64,000 bases of DNA from Roseicyclus sediminis. GTDB taxonomy: Bacteria > Pseudomonadota > Alphaproteobacteria > Rhodobacterales > Rhodobacteraceae. Shown here piece by piece: positions 9,349 to 18,125 of this stretch (position 1 is the stretch's first letter; the number at the start of each line of letters is the position of its first letter). The position numbers and the translations under genes are program-made. The stretch covers positions 62,001 to 126,000 of the forward strand of contig NZ_JAOPHT010000004.1 in the NCBI RefSeq assembly GCF_025515305.1, in the 5' to 3' direction. The notes under the pieces are model-generated. The model saw only the letters and a list, made by a program, of their open reading frames with translations, had not been told where the DNA came from and ran no database searches.

Positions 9349-9463
9349 CGGTCGTTACCGGGCCTTGCGGGCGAATGGAGTGGCGTGGGCGCGTTCTGAC
9401 TGGATGAATTTCTGTTGAGTCCTTGAAGCGCATCGCCCGGCCGTCCCAGATGGCTTACGGGGT

Positions 9464-9486
9464 GTTCCCGGCCGGGAACCGGTTCC
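9464..9486. promoter_or_regulatory. Two overlapping perfect palindromes in the divergent promoter region
   Basis: The 578 bases between the divergent flavoprotein gene (start 9348) and proX (start 9927) hold no convincing gene. They do hold GTTCCCGGCCGGGAAC at 9464-9479, a perfect 16-base palindrome, overlapping GGAACCGGTTCC at 9475-9486, a perfect 12-base palindrome. They lie about 115 bases upstream of the flavoprotein start. An operator is the likeliest reading; a hairpin in the leader RNA is the alternative. Confidence 0.45.
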
Positions 9487-9926
9487 TGTCAATTCGCCTC
9501 GCATGCCAATTCCCTTCGGCATCTGACCTGAAAAGCCTGCTCCGGAAGACTATCCGCCGGGACAGGCTCTGGAATACGCACAGCGCCCATAAGTGATCTG
9601 TACAGGTGAAGACGGCCAGCTTCTCGCACCGCCCGAGGCGGCCGGACGGAAACCGTCGAGACAGTGCGTGGGGAGGGTGCCCGCGGGCGCGCAGGATTAG
9701 TGCCCGAGTGCGTCCGGCCTTCCCGTGCAACAGCAACGCCTAAGAATTGGGCGGCCGCGGATCGGCAATATAGGAACGCCCGTCGACATGATGGCTGTAT
9801 GCATCGATTGGGTAAACTGCACGTTTCAAGGCGTCCGCCGCTGCGAAACAGTTCGCCGGTACGGCGCGAAAGACGCGGTCGGGCCAAAGTCTCAAAGCGA
9901 CGTAGTCGACCTAGAAAGGAGAAAAG

Positions 9927-10886
9927 ATGAAGGCTCTTTCTGTATGCACGGTCCTCGTTGGTCTTACCGGCACTGCGGCGTTCGCCGATTGCGGCGAGAT
10001 CGAGATTACCGAATTCGATTTCTCGTCCGCGCAAGTGAATGCGGAGATCGCGAAGTTCATTCTGGAACAGGGTTACGGCTGCGACGTCGCTTTGGTACCG
10101 TCCAGCACGACATCTGCGATCGCGTCGATCTCCGCCACCGGAAGTCCGGACGTCCTAACGGAGATTTGGGAAAATGCCGCGGGCGTCCTGCGAGAGATGC
10201 AGGGTAACGGCGAGGTAACCTTCCTCCAGAATGTGTTGAGTGAAGGCGGCCAACAAGGCTGGTGGGTGCCGCAGTACCTTGTTGACGAACATCCCGAGCT
10301 GGCGACGATTGAGGGCATTCTGGCAAATCCCGATCTGGTCGGCGGTCGTTTCTATTCCTGTCCGGATGGCTGGACCTGCAACTTCACCAACGGACACATA
10401 GCGGAGGCCTATGATCTCGAGGGCGCGGGTATCGAGGTTTTCGTACCTGGCAGTGGCGAAGTCCTCGCCACGTCGTTGGCGTCGGCCTATGCTGACCGCC
10501 AACCGTGGCTAGGCTACTACTGGGCGCCCTCACCACTGCTCGGCGAAAATCCTATGGTTCTGGTGGATCTGGGCCCCTACGATCCAGAGGCGTTTTCCTG
10601 CAACGCATCGGAAGACTGCCAAACGCCTGGCCCAACGTCTTATCCTCGGGACGAGGTCTGGACCATCGTCACAACGGCGCTGACCGAGCGCGAACCGGAA
10701 GCGACGGCAATGCTCTCGCGGATGGCCTTCACAAATCAGGAACTCGGTGCTGTATTGGCTTGGCAGGAAGCCAATGGCGCATCGGCCGAAGAAGCTGCTG
10801 TTTACTTCCTGACGAACTTTCCGGATGTTTGGGGCGGCTGGCTGAATGACAGCGCGCGTGAGAATCTCTCGGCGCTTCTTCAGTAA
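9927..10886 (+). CDS. proX: Glycine betaine/proline-type ABC transporter substrate-binding protein
   Basis: 319 residues with a Sec signal peptide ending at AFAD (about residue 20), followed by an OpuAC/ProX-type domain. The start has an ideal ribosome site, AAAGGAG at 9915-9921, six bases from the ATG. Several tryptophans (GWW, WTCNF, QPWLGYYW) could form the aromatic box that holds quaternary ammonium groups. Six or so cysteines in the mature part suggest disulphides. It is the first gene of a proX-proW-proV order and probably delivers a betaine-like compound to the membrane complex. Confidence 0.9.
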   Translation: MKALSVCTVLVGLTGTAAFADCGEIEITEFDFSSAQVNAEIAKFILEQGYGCDVALVPSSTTSAIASISATGSPDVLTEIWENAAGVLREMQGNGEVTFLQNVLSEGGQQGWWVPQYLVDEHPELATIEGILANPDLVGGRFYSCPDGWTCNFTNGHIAEAYDLEGAGIEVFVPGSGEVLATSLASAYADRQPWLGYYWAPSPLLGENPMVLVDLGPYDPEAFSCNASEDCQTPGPTSYPRDEVWTIVTTALTEREPEATAMLSRMAFTNQELGAVLAWQEANGASAEEAAVYFLTNFPDVWGGWLNDSARENLSALLQ

Positions 10887-10899
10887 GGACTGTCCGACT

Positions 10900-10926
10900 G
10901 CCCCGTGCCGGCGAAGAGGCCGGGGC
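10900..10926 (+). promoter_or_regulatory. Intercistronic hairpin between proX and proW
   Basis: GCCCCG (10900-10905) pairs with CGGGGC (10921-10926), continued inside by GCC/GGC. The hairpin starts 13 bases after the proX stop. Such structures often protect the binding-protein message or reduce read-through to the permease. It swallows an in-frame GTG at 10905, which makes that codon an unlikely start for proW. Confidence 0.5.
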
Positions 10927-10955
10927 GGGGCAGGACGGCCCCGGGGGATCTTTGC

Positions 10956-11993
10956 ATGGCGGCTTATGACTGGTTCTTCGATGCCGTTGGCCTGCGCGCC
11001 TGGTGCGACGCAGACGCAGTCGATACGCCAATGTCGATGGCGGAGTTGCTGGCAACAACCCGGGGCGGCGATGCCGCCAATGCCGAAGAGGGCGGCTTCC
11101 TCTTTCCCTCTTTGGACGTCTTGCACGGTGCATGTCCTGCCATCGGCCAGACCCGTGATCTGACTGCCTTTCTGGAGGAGGGTTTTCTCGCCGCCCGAGA
11201 CGAGCTGAGGATCGTGTTGGACCCGATCACGCAGCCGCTGAGCTGGATGCTCGATGGCGCGTTGGCCCTGTTTCAGGCCACGCCTTGGTGGCTCATGATT
11301 CCGATCCTGCTTTTCGCCGCTTGGTTCGCGAGCCGGTCCCGCCCGGTGACTGCATTCGTAGCGGCAGTCCTGATCTTCTTCGCGGCCATCGATCACTACG
11401 ATGTGGCGATGCAAACCTTAGCTATCGTGTTTGTCTGCACCAGCCTGTCGGTTGCAATCGGCGTGCCGATCGGGATCGGCATGTCGCGGTCGGACCTCGC
11501 GCAGCGGCTCATCGTTCCCATCCTGGATCTGCTTCAGACACTGCCGACTTTCGTCTATCTGATCCCACTGATCTTTCTGTTCTCGGTCACCGAGTCGAAG
11601 CTCTACGGAATTGCCATCATTCTCTATGCAATCGTGCCGGTGATCCGCCTGACCGATCTCGGCATCCGGCTTGTCGATCGCGATGTCATCGAAGCCGCCG
11701 ACGCCTTTGGCATGACAAAACGGCAGAAGCTGTGGCAGGTGCAGTTGCCGCTGGCACTTCCCAATATCATGGCGGGCGTCAATCAGACGATCATGATGAG
11801 CCTTGCGATGGTCGTGATCGCCTCGCTCGTGTCGGCGCCTGGCCTCGGCGTGCTTGTGCTGCGCGGGATTCGCAATCTTGAGCTTGGTGTGGGCATCGTC
11901 GCGGGGATCGGCATCGTGTTGCTTGCCGTGATCCTCGACCGTGTCTCGAAGGCCGCGCTGAGCCGCGTCGACAAGCAGGGCAAGGCACGCTGA
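10956..11993 (+). CDS. proW: Glycine betaine/proline ABC transporter permease
   Basis: 345 residues from ATG 10956. The N-terminal 90 residues are a hydrophilic extension seen in ProW proteins, followed by about seven membrane segments and the BPD-permease signature EAADAFGMTKRQKLWQVQLPLA region that docks on the ATPase. A GGGGGA at about 10943-10948 serves the ATG; the upstream in-frame GTG at 10905 lies inside a hairpin. Stop at 11991-11993, four bases before proV, so the two are co-translated. It forms the membrane channel of the betaine importer. Confidence 0.9.
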   Translation: MAAYDWFFDAVGLRAWCDADAVDTPMSMAELLATTRGGDAANAEEGGFLFPSLDVLHGACPAIGQTRDLTAFLEEGFLAARDELRIVLDPITQPLSWMLDGALALFQATPWWLMIPILLFAAWFASRSRPVTAFVAAVLIFFAAIDHYDVAMQTLAIVFVCTSLSVAIGVPIGIGMSRSDLAQRLIVPILDLLQTLPTFVYLIPLIFLFSVTESKLYGIAIILYAIVPVIRLTDLGIRLVDRDVIEAADAFGMTKRQKLWQVQLPLALPNIMAGVNQTIMMSLAMVVIASLVSAPGLGVLVLRGIRNLELGVGIVAGIGIVLLAVILDRVSKAALSRVDKQGKAR

Positions 11994-11996
11994 CCG

Positions 11997-13037
11997 ATGC
12001 CCGGTGCCAAGATCGCAATTCGAAACCTCTACAAAATCTTCGGCCCTCGCGATCGGGAGATGGTAGCCCGCGTTAAAGGCGGAACGGGCAAGCGCGACCT
12101 GCTTGAAAACCATGCCCACGTGCTGGGTCTGCAGGACATCAACGTCGACATGCAGCCGGGCGAAATAACCGTCATCATGGGGCTGTCTGGCTCGGGGAAG
12201 TCGACGCTCATTCGACATCTCAATCGCCTCATCGAACCGAGCGCGGGCGAGGTTCTGGTCGATGGGCAAGACGTTCTGAAACTGGGGCCGGCCGAACTCC
12301 AGAAACTGCGCCGGAAGACGATGTCTATGGTCTTCCAGAAGTTCGCACTGTTGCCGCACCGCACGGTCGCACAGAATGCTGCGATGCCGCTTTTTGTGCA
12401 GGGGGCGCCGGAGGGCATGCGGGTCCGGGAAGCCGAGAAATGGCTGCAACGGGTCGGCCTTGGCGGCTATGGCGACCGCTATCCGTCGCAATTGTCCGGC
12501 GGGATGCAGCAACGGGTTGGCATCGCGAGGGCGCTCGCGGCCAATACCGATATCATGCTGATGGACGAGGCGTTCTCAGCGCTCGACCCGCTCATTCGCA
12601 CGGACATGCAGGACCTACTGCTGGAGTTGCAGCGAGAACTACACAAGACCATCGTCTTCATCACCCACGACCTCGACGAGGCGCTGAAACTCGCCGATCA
12701 TCTGGTGATACTGAACGACGGCGCAGTTGTGCAGCAGGGCGACCCGCAACATATCCTGCTCAACCCCGCCGATCCCTACATCGAGGACTTCGTGAGCGAC
12801 ATCAATCGGGCGCGTGTGTTGCGTGTGCGCTCCATCGCCACGCCCGTGCAGGCCGCGCGGTTCGATGGCGAGGTCGAGGCTGATGCTAATCTCGAGAGCC
12901 TGATCGCTACGTCAGATGGCGACACGGCGCGTATCTACAGGGTGAGAGACAACGGCGAGATCATTGGCCAAGTGGACATGAAAGACCTCGTCAAGGCTTT
13001 GGTGCCGAGCGTACGGACCGAAAAGGGCGAGAAGTGA
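11997..13037 (+). CDS. proV: Glycine betaine/proline ABC transporter ATP-binding protein
   Basis: 346 residues. Walker A is GLSGSGKST, the signature loop is LSGGMQQRVGIARAL, Walker B is IMLMDEAFSALD and the switch His is in FITHDLDEAL. The C-terminal 70 residues look like a shortened regulatory (CBS-like) tail of ProV/OpuAA proteins. It powers import by the ProXW components just upstream. In this operon the uptake genes are followed by no enzyme; the matching enzymes are probably those transcribed divergently upstream. Confidence 0.92.
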   Translation: MPGAKIAIRNLYKIFGPRDREMVARVKGGTGKRDLLENHAHVLGLQDINVDMQPGEITVIMGLSGSGKSTLIRHLNRLIEPSAGEVLVDGQDVLKLGPAELQKLRRKTMSMVFQKFALLPHRTVAQNAAMPLFVQGAPEGMRVREAEKWLQRVGLGGYGDRYPSQLSGGMQQRVGIARALAANTDIMLMDEAFSALDPLIRTDMQDLLLELQRELHKTIVFITHDLDEALKLADHLVILNDGAVVQQGDPQHILLNPADPYIEDFVSDINRARVLRVRSIATPVQAARFDGEVEADANLESLIATSDGDTARIYRVRDNGEIIGQVDMKDLVKALVPSVRTEKGEK

Positions 13038-13376
13038 TAAGCAAAGCGGTCGTTCGAACCATGCTGGATAAACCAAATCGGAACAGGCCGTTCGCTGCGC
13101 ACCCGCCTGACGTATCACATGCGGACTTTACAGCCATGGAATTGCGTGGGTCCTTTGACGGCTCGCCACGGTAGAGCGGCCATTTGATGGAGGGGACGGG
13201 ACCGGGATCAGAAAGCGAAAGGAGATTAAAGAACAGACCATCGCGAGGCGCCGCTTGCTGCATCGCCAGACAGCGGCATGAACTGCAACAGCAACGAGCC
13301 AGAGCCTCCGCTCATCAAACGGCCCGCATGTTCCAAATCATCTGACGACGGACAGATCGCTCACTATCCGTCAATT
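13038..13376. other. Intergenic region between convergent proV and LysR genes, no gene seen
   Basis: About 340 bases between two convergent genes. Both strands were read; only short frames without a good start or family resemblance are present, and no strong terminator stem with a T-run was found. Confidence 0.6.
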
Positions 13377-14291
13377 CTACTTCGACACCGTCTCTCGGAT
13401 AACCGAGAGAACGTTGAGAAACGCTCGCACGGTCTCCCTCTCCTTGACGTCGTCGAGTGTGTAGACGCCAATCTCGACTTTTTCCCTTGGGCGGTCTTTC
13501 ACATCGAGCACCGTGACGCCGGCTCGCTCGAATTCCGGTTTCACTGAAACGGGATACACGAGATACGCGTCGCAGTCCTTCAGCAGATCGAGGCCCGCGG
13601 CGACCGAGTTGCTGGACAAGGGCGTACGCGAGGGATGACTCCAGTCGGGATCCTTTAGGCCGGCCGGTGCTTCAACAATGCCGAGATGGCGGTTCACCAA
13701 AGGGGCAACGTCAAGCCTTGGGAATGCCGCGAGGTCCTGCCGCAACACGGTCTTGCCCGCGAGAGGATGCCCCGACCTCACGAAATATGCATCCTCGACT
13801 TGGAAGAGCTGCTCGAACGAAAACGCAAGCCCTTCGCTGATCGCGCCAACGCGCGAGCCGATGAAGCAATGCACATCGCCCGACATGAGATGTCTAAGGC
13901 CGTCGAAGCTGCTGCAGATTTCGACATGCAGAAGTGTATCGGGGTTCTCGCGGCGGAACTCGCCCACCGTCTGCCGGACGAAAAGCGGCCACCAGGCATG
14001 GCCGCAGCCGATCTTCAACGACGGTCGATCGAGGAGTTTTCGCGCCTGGATCTCCGCCGCCGCGTGGGCATCGAGGCGGGCCATGACGCGCGCGTATTCG
14101 TAGAGGATCCGGCCGTAATCGGTCAGAACCACGCCGCGCGAACTTCGCCGAAACAACGCGACGCCATGGGCTTCCTCCAACTTGCGGAGGTTCACTGACA
14201 CCGTCGGCTGCGAGACGTTCATGGCCTCGGCGGCGAGTGAGACATTCCCGGTTTCCGCAACCGCTAGGAACTGACGAAGGCGGCGTTCCAT
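13377..14291 (-). CDS. LysR-family transcriptional regulator
   Basis: 304 residues from the ATG at 14291, which has GGAG five bases upstream; an ATG 15 bases further out (14306) would add MIGDP. The winged HTH (about 1-60) contains AAEAMNVSQPTVSVNLRKLE; the remaining 240 residues form the periplasmic-binding-like effector domain. It is divergent from the AglE-type gene, with a shared 125-base promoter region. It may control either that gene or the betaine genes on its other side. Confidence 0.9.
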   Translation of the reverse strand: MERRLRQFLAVAETGNVSLAAEAMNVSQPTVSVNLRKLEEAHGVALFRRSSRGVVLTDYGRILYEYARVMARLDAHAAAEIQARKLLDRPSLKIGCGHAWWPLFVRQTVGEFRRENPDTLLHVEICSSFDGLRHLMSGDVHCFIGSRVGAISEGLAFSFEQLFQVEDAYFVRSGHPLAGKTVLRQDLAAFPRLDVAPLVNRHLGIVEAPAGLKDPDWSHPSRTPLSSNSVAAGLDLLKDCDAYLVYPVSVKPEFERAGVTVLDVKDRPREKVEIGVYTLDDVKERETVRAFLNVLSVIRETVSK

Positions 14292-14304
14292 CGGATCTCC
14301 GATC

Positions 14305-14319
14305 ATAGCTTTCGTCTAT
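14305..14319. promoter_or_regulatory. Candidate LysR box
   Basis: ATAG-N7-CTAT, which satisfies the T-N11-A pattern of LysR sites, lies 13 bases before the preferred LysR start (14291) and within the region shared with the divergent AglE gene. It suits autoregulation. The dyad is short. Confidence 0.4.
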
Positions 14320-14416
14320 ATTACGGGCCGAAGTTCGTATTTCAATAATGACAATTTATCCAATACCCCAACCTGGACGGGCGCAACGACGCCGGATCAA
14401 GGGAGGAAAGACCCAG

Positions 14417-15769
14417 ATGACTTCGACGACATCAACATTCGCCATCCTCGCCGCAACGCTGGCCGCTCCGGCTTTCGCGCAGGACCAACTGCCGTTCACG
14501 CCCGGCGAAGGTCCGTTTTCCTGGGAAAGCCTCGCCGAATTCGCTGCTGCGCACGACTATACCGGCGAGCAAGTCACAATCGCCGCGCCCTGGCTTGGCC
14601 CGGATGCGGATGCCGCCGTGCTCGTCCTGCGCTATTTCGAGCAGGCCACCGGCGCCACCGTGCGCGTCAATGGCTCGGACGCGTTCGAGCAGCAGATCGT
14701 CATCGACGTCGAGGCTGGCTCGCCGCCGAACATCGCCGTTTTCCCCCAACCGGGCCTGATGTGCGACCTTGCACGCCGGGGGCGGTTGGCCGATCTGGGC
14801 GAAGATACAGCGGCTTGGATGACCGAGACTTATGCCGCCGGACCTTCCTGGACCGCACTGGGAAGTTGCGCCGGCCTGGAGGGTTTTTTCGGGTTTTCCT
14901 ACAATGTGAACGTGAAGTCCCTGGTCTGGTACAACCCCGAAAACTTCGCGGATCAGGGCTATGTCGTGCCAACCTCGATGGAGGACTTGCGCGCCTTGAC
15001 CGAGCGGATGGTCGAGGACGGTGTCACGCCCTGGTGTATCGGGCTGGGGTCGGGCGCCGCGACAGGTTGGCCTGCGACCGACTGGGTCGAGGACATGCTG
15101 CTGCGAACCCAGCCGCCCGAGGTATACGACGCGTGGGTCGTGGGAGAGATCCCCTTCGACGATCCGCGTATCGTGGCCGCGATCGAGGAATTCGGTTGGT
15201 TTGCCCGCAATGACGCCTTCGTCAGCGGTGGCGCAAGCGCTGTCTCCTCTACCGATTTTCGCGACAGCCCCCTCGGCCTGTTTTCCGCCCCGCCGCAATG
15301 CATGATGCACCGTCAGGCCTCTTTCATTCCCGCCTTTTTCCCCGAGGGTACGGTCGTCGGCGAGGATGTCGATTTCTTCTACTTCCCGGCCTATGCCCAA
15401 GCCGATCTGGGCAATCCTGTCCTCGGCGCGGGGACGCTGGTGTCGATCACAGATGACACGCCCGCAGCCCGTGGCCTGATCGAGTTCCTGAAGACGCCGA
15501 TGGCTCATGAGCTTTGGATGGCCATCGAGACGCAGGGCTTTCTGACCCCTCATACCGGTGTCGCGCTCGAGGCGTATCACAATGACAGTCTTCTGCGGCA
15601 AGGCCGGATCCTGCAAGAGGCGACCACCTTCCGCTTCGACGGATCCGACCTGATGCCCGGTGCGATCGGCGCGGGCAGCTTCTGGACCGGCATGGTGGAC
15701 TATACCGGCGGCGCCGATGCCGCATCCGTCGCCCGGTCGATCGCGCAAAGCTGGGATGCGCTCAACTGA
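14417..15769 (+). CDS. aglE: Alpha-glucoside ABC transporter substrate-binding protein (AglE-like)
   Basis: 450 residues from ATG 14417, with GGAGG at 14402-14406 and a clear Sec signal ending in AFAQD. An earlier in-frame ATG at 14348 would place about 23 extra residues before the signal. The mature part is a family 1 extracellular sugar-binding protein resembling AglE of Sinorhizobium, which binds sucrose, trehalose or maltose. In the known aglEFGAK operon two permeases and an ATPase accompany it; here the next gene is the glucosidase, so this binding protein has no transporter partner in the window. Confidence 0.85.
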   Translation: MTSTTSTFAILAATLAAPAFAQDQLPFTPGEGPFSWESLAEFAAAHDYTGEQVTIAAPWLGPDADAAVLVLRYFEQATGATVRVNGSDAFEQQIVIDVEAGSPPNIAVFPQPGLMCDLARRGRLADLGEDTAAWMTETYAAGPSWTALGSCAGLEGFFGFSYNVNVKSLVWYNPENFADQGYVVPTSMEDLRALTERMVEDGVTPWCIGLGSGAATGWPATDWVEDMLLRTQPPEVYDAWVVGEIPFDDPRIVAAIEEFGWFARNDAFVSGGASAVSSTDFRDSPLGLFSAPPQCMMHRQASFIPAFFPEGTVVGEDVDFFYFPAYAQADLGNPVLGAGTLVSITDDTPAARGLIEFLKTPMAHELWMAIETQGFLTPHTGVALEAYHNDSLLRQGRILQEATTFRFDGSDLMPGAIGAGSFWTGMVDYTGGADAASVARSIAQSWDALN

Positions 15770-15782
15770 GCAAGCCCGGCGT

Positions 15783-15816
15783 CGGCCCGGCCTTCCTCCC
15801 GGCCGGGCCGAGGTTT
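15783..15816 (+). terminator. Hairpin with short T-run after aglE
   Basis: CGGCCCGG (15783-15790) pairs with CCGGGCCG (15803-15810), followed by a short TTTT at 15813-15816. It begins 13 bases after the aglE stop. It may end the transcript or limit read-through to the glucosidase. Confidence 0.5.
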
Positions 15817-16030
15817 TCTCGGGGTCGTTTGAGGCCGGCGCGAAGGTAGAGCCATCCGGTGAACCAATCTCGCCCAGCCGCTCGCGATGACCGCTACCAT
15901 GCCGCGTGCGCTCGTTCGCGGGCGGCTTGTCCCGTCGTAATGACCAGTCCGCTTGCACGTCAGTGCCGCGACATCCCCAACGGCACAGCCGACGACCACG
16001 CCAGCCACATAGCCCAGGACCAACGACCAG

Positions 16031-17728
16031 ATGACAGACAGCAACACCCCATGGTGGAAGACCGCGACGGGCTATCAGATCTACCCCCGCAGTTTCTGCG
16101 ACAGCAATGGCGATGGGATCGGCGACATTCCCGGGATCGTTTCCAGGCTCGACCACCTTGCCGATCTCGGGATCGGGTTCGTCTGGCTTTCGCCGGTCTA
16201 TGCCTCGCCCATGCGGGACAACGGATATGACATCGCGGACTACTACGCGATCGCACCGGAATTCGGGACGCTCGACGATTTCGACGCGCTTGTGGCCGAG
16301 GCCGCGGCGCGCCAGATCCGGATCGTCATGGACCTCGTCGTCAACCACTGCTCTTCGGATCATACGTGGTTTCGCAAGGCTTGCGAGTCGCGCGATTGTC
16401 CCGAGCACGAGTATTTCTACTGGCGCGATCCCCGCCCCGATGGTTCCCCCCCGGACGATCAGCGTGCCTGTTTCGGCGGCTCCGCCTGGCACTGGGTGCC
16501 TGCCATTGGCCGTTACTGCTACTGCCATTTCGGCCCGCAGCAGCCGGATCTGAACTGGCACAATCCCGCGCTGCGCACCGAGATCTACAACATGATGAAC
16601 TGGTGGCTCGACCGGGGCATCGGCGGGTTCCGCATGGATGTGATCGAGCTTGTCGGCAAGGATATCGACGCCCGGCACTACTATGAAGGCCCGGACATGC
16701 ACCGGTTCATTCAGGAAATGCACCGCGAATGCCTCGCCGGGCGCGATATCGTCACCATCGGCGAAAGCTGGTCCGTCACGCCCGGCACGGCGCTCGACTA
16801 TTGCGGGCGCGACCGGGGCGAACTGAACATGGTGTTCAGCTTCAACCATATCCAGGCGGCGTGGGATCCCGCCAAGGGCCGCTTCGGCCCCAACCTGTTC
16901 GATCTGCCAACGCACAAGAAGATCTTGGCAGACTGGCAGAGCGCACTCGCCGAGGATGGGTGGAATTCGCTCTACCTGTCGAACCATGACCTGCCGCGAC
17001 CGGTCTCGCACTACGCCGACGACGGGGTCCATCGTGTCCGATCTGCAAAGATGCTCGCTGCTGTCACCTACTTGATGAAGGGCACGCCCTTCATTTTCCA
17101 GGGCGAAGAGATCGGCATGACGAACGCCCGGTTCGAGCGGCTCGACCAGTTTCAGGATATCGAGACCCTCGGACAATTCCGGGAAGTGATGGCTGCCGGC
17201 GGCAGTGTGGAGGAATTCCTCGCGGGCGCGAACGCCAATGCGCGAGATCACGCGCGCACGCCTGTTCAATGGACCGCGGATACATGGGCAGGGTTTTCGA
17301 CCAGCGAACCGTGGATGGCCCTGAACCCGAACTATCGTGAGATCAACGTCGCCGCCGACAGGGCGGACCCGGATGGGGTTTTCGCGTGGTATCGCAAGCT
17401 TGTCAGGCTTCGCAGGGCGCTTCCAGTCGTCGTCGAGGGCACGTTCGAGATGTTGCTGCCAGAGCACCCCTCCGTTCTGTGCTATGTCCGTACCCTTGGG
17501 CCGACGCGATTGCTCGTTCTCGGAAGCTACAGCGCAGATCCGGTGACGCTTCCACCCGCGGCCCTGCCCGAGGGCAACTGGGATCTGCTGCTGACCAACG
17601 TGGGCGACATTGCCCATGTCGCGATACCCACGTCGTTGCCGCCCTTCTTCGCCGGGGTATGGCTGGACGTGTCAGCGAGGAAAACCACCCCCACCCGGCA
17701 GGCCGCCGAGTCTGCGTTGCCGTCATGA
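16031..17728 (+). CDS. aglA: GH13 alpha-glucosidase (AglA / oligo-1,6-glucosidase type)
   Basis: 565 residues, full length for the family. The GH13 catalytic set is visible: nucleophile Asp203 in GFRMDVI, acid/base Glu245 in TIGESW and Asp320 in YLSNHDLPR, with the VVNHCSSDH region earlier. No signal peptide, so it acts in the cytoplasm on imported alpha-glucosides (sucrose, maltose, isomaltose or trehalose). It lies 261 bases behind aglE with a hairpin between them. Its stop overlaps the start of the next small gene. Confidence 0.9.
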   Translation: MTDSNTPWWKTATGYQIYPRSFCDSNGDGIGDIPGIVSRLDHLADLGIGFVWLSPVYASPMRDNGYDIADYYAIAPEFGTLDDFDALVAEAAARQIRIVMDLVVNHCSSDHTWFRKACESRDCPEHEYFYWRDPRPDGSPPDDQRACFGGSAWHWVPAIGRYCYCHFGPQQPDLNWHNPALRTEIYNMMNWWLDRGIGGFRMDVIELVGKDIDARHYYEGPDMHRFIQEMHRECLAGRDIVTIGESWSVTPGTALDYCGRDRGELNMVFSFNHIQAAWDPAKGRFGPNLFDLPTHKKILADWQSALAEDGWNSLYLSNHDLPRPVSHYADDGVHRVRSAKMLAAVTYLMKGTPFIFQGEEIGMTNARFERLDQFQDIETLGQFREVMAAGGSVEEFLAGANANARDHARTPVQWTADTWAGFSTSEPWMALNPNYREINVAADRADPDGVFAWYRKLVRLRRALPVVVEGTFEMLLPEHPSVLCYVRTLGPTRLLVLGSYSADPVTLPPAALPEGNWDLLLTNVGDIAHVAIPTSLPPFFAGVWLDVSARKTTPTRQAAESALPS

Positions 17729-18018
17729 ATGACCTCGCGCGCCTGATACTGCTGCAGGATGTCCTCACGGTGCTCATGGCAGGGCATATCCTGTGGGTCC
17801 TGCGGCGAGCCTTTGGCAGATCGTCGGTGTCGCCCGTCATTCTGCTTTTGCCCGTTTGCGTGCTGGCATGGGGTGCGGCCTGGTCTTACGTGCCAGCCCT
17901 CTCGGCAACGCGATTGACGCCGCTGCCCCTTGGACAGGCGGGAGTGATGCTCCTGGCGCTGGCCGGTCTCACAGCGTTCTGGCTCAGCCCACAGTTATCC
18001 GGACTTGGCATGACGTGA
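17725..18018 (+). CDS. Small membrane protein translationally coupled to the glucosidase
   Basis: 97 residues beginning with the ATG of an ATGA overlap with the glucosidase stop. Three hydrophobic stretches of 17-20 residues (about 8-25, 37-54 and 70-90), separated by short basic or polar loops, predict a three-helix inner-membrane protein. No family recognised. The overlap argues that it is really translated with the glucosidase; its role is unknown. Confidence 0.55.
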   Translation: MNDLARLILLQDVLTVLMAGHILWVLRRAFGRSSVSPVILLLPVCVLAWGAAWSYVPALSATRLTPLPLGQAGVMLLALAGLTAFWLSPQLSGLGMT

Positions 18019-18125
18019 GCCTTGCCCGGAACAACACCGCGCCTTTCGTCATTTGGCGACCCGCACACGTGCGACAGCACCCGTGGGAGGCCGTGTTCCC
18101 GAACAGGACCTTCCGACGGTGATCT

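Noticed and set aside
15770-16030. Possible aglF/aglG permease remnants between aglE and the glucosidase
   Set aside because: One short hydrophobic stretch appears on the minus strand only; no frame on the coding strand shows permease motifs, so I cannot call a remnant.
14432-17617. An open frame of over 1,000 codons on the minus strand, opposite aglE and the glucosidase
   Set aside because: It is antisense to two genes with clear family motifs, has the low-complexity His/Arg/Gly/Pro composition of GC-rich shadow frames, and matches nothing recognisable.
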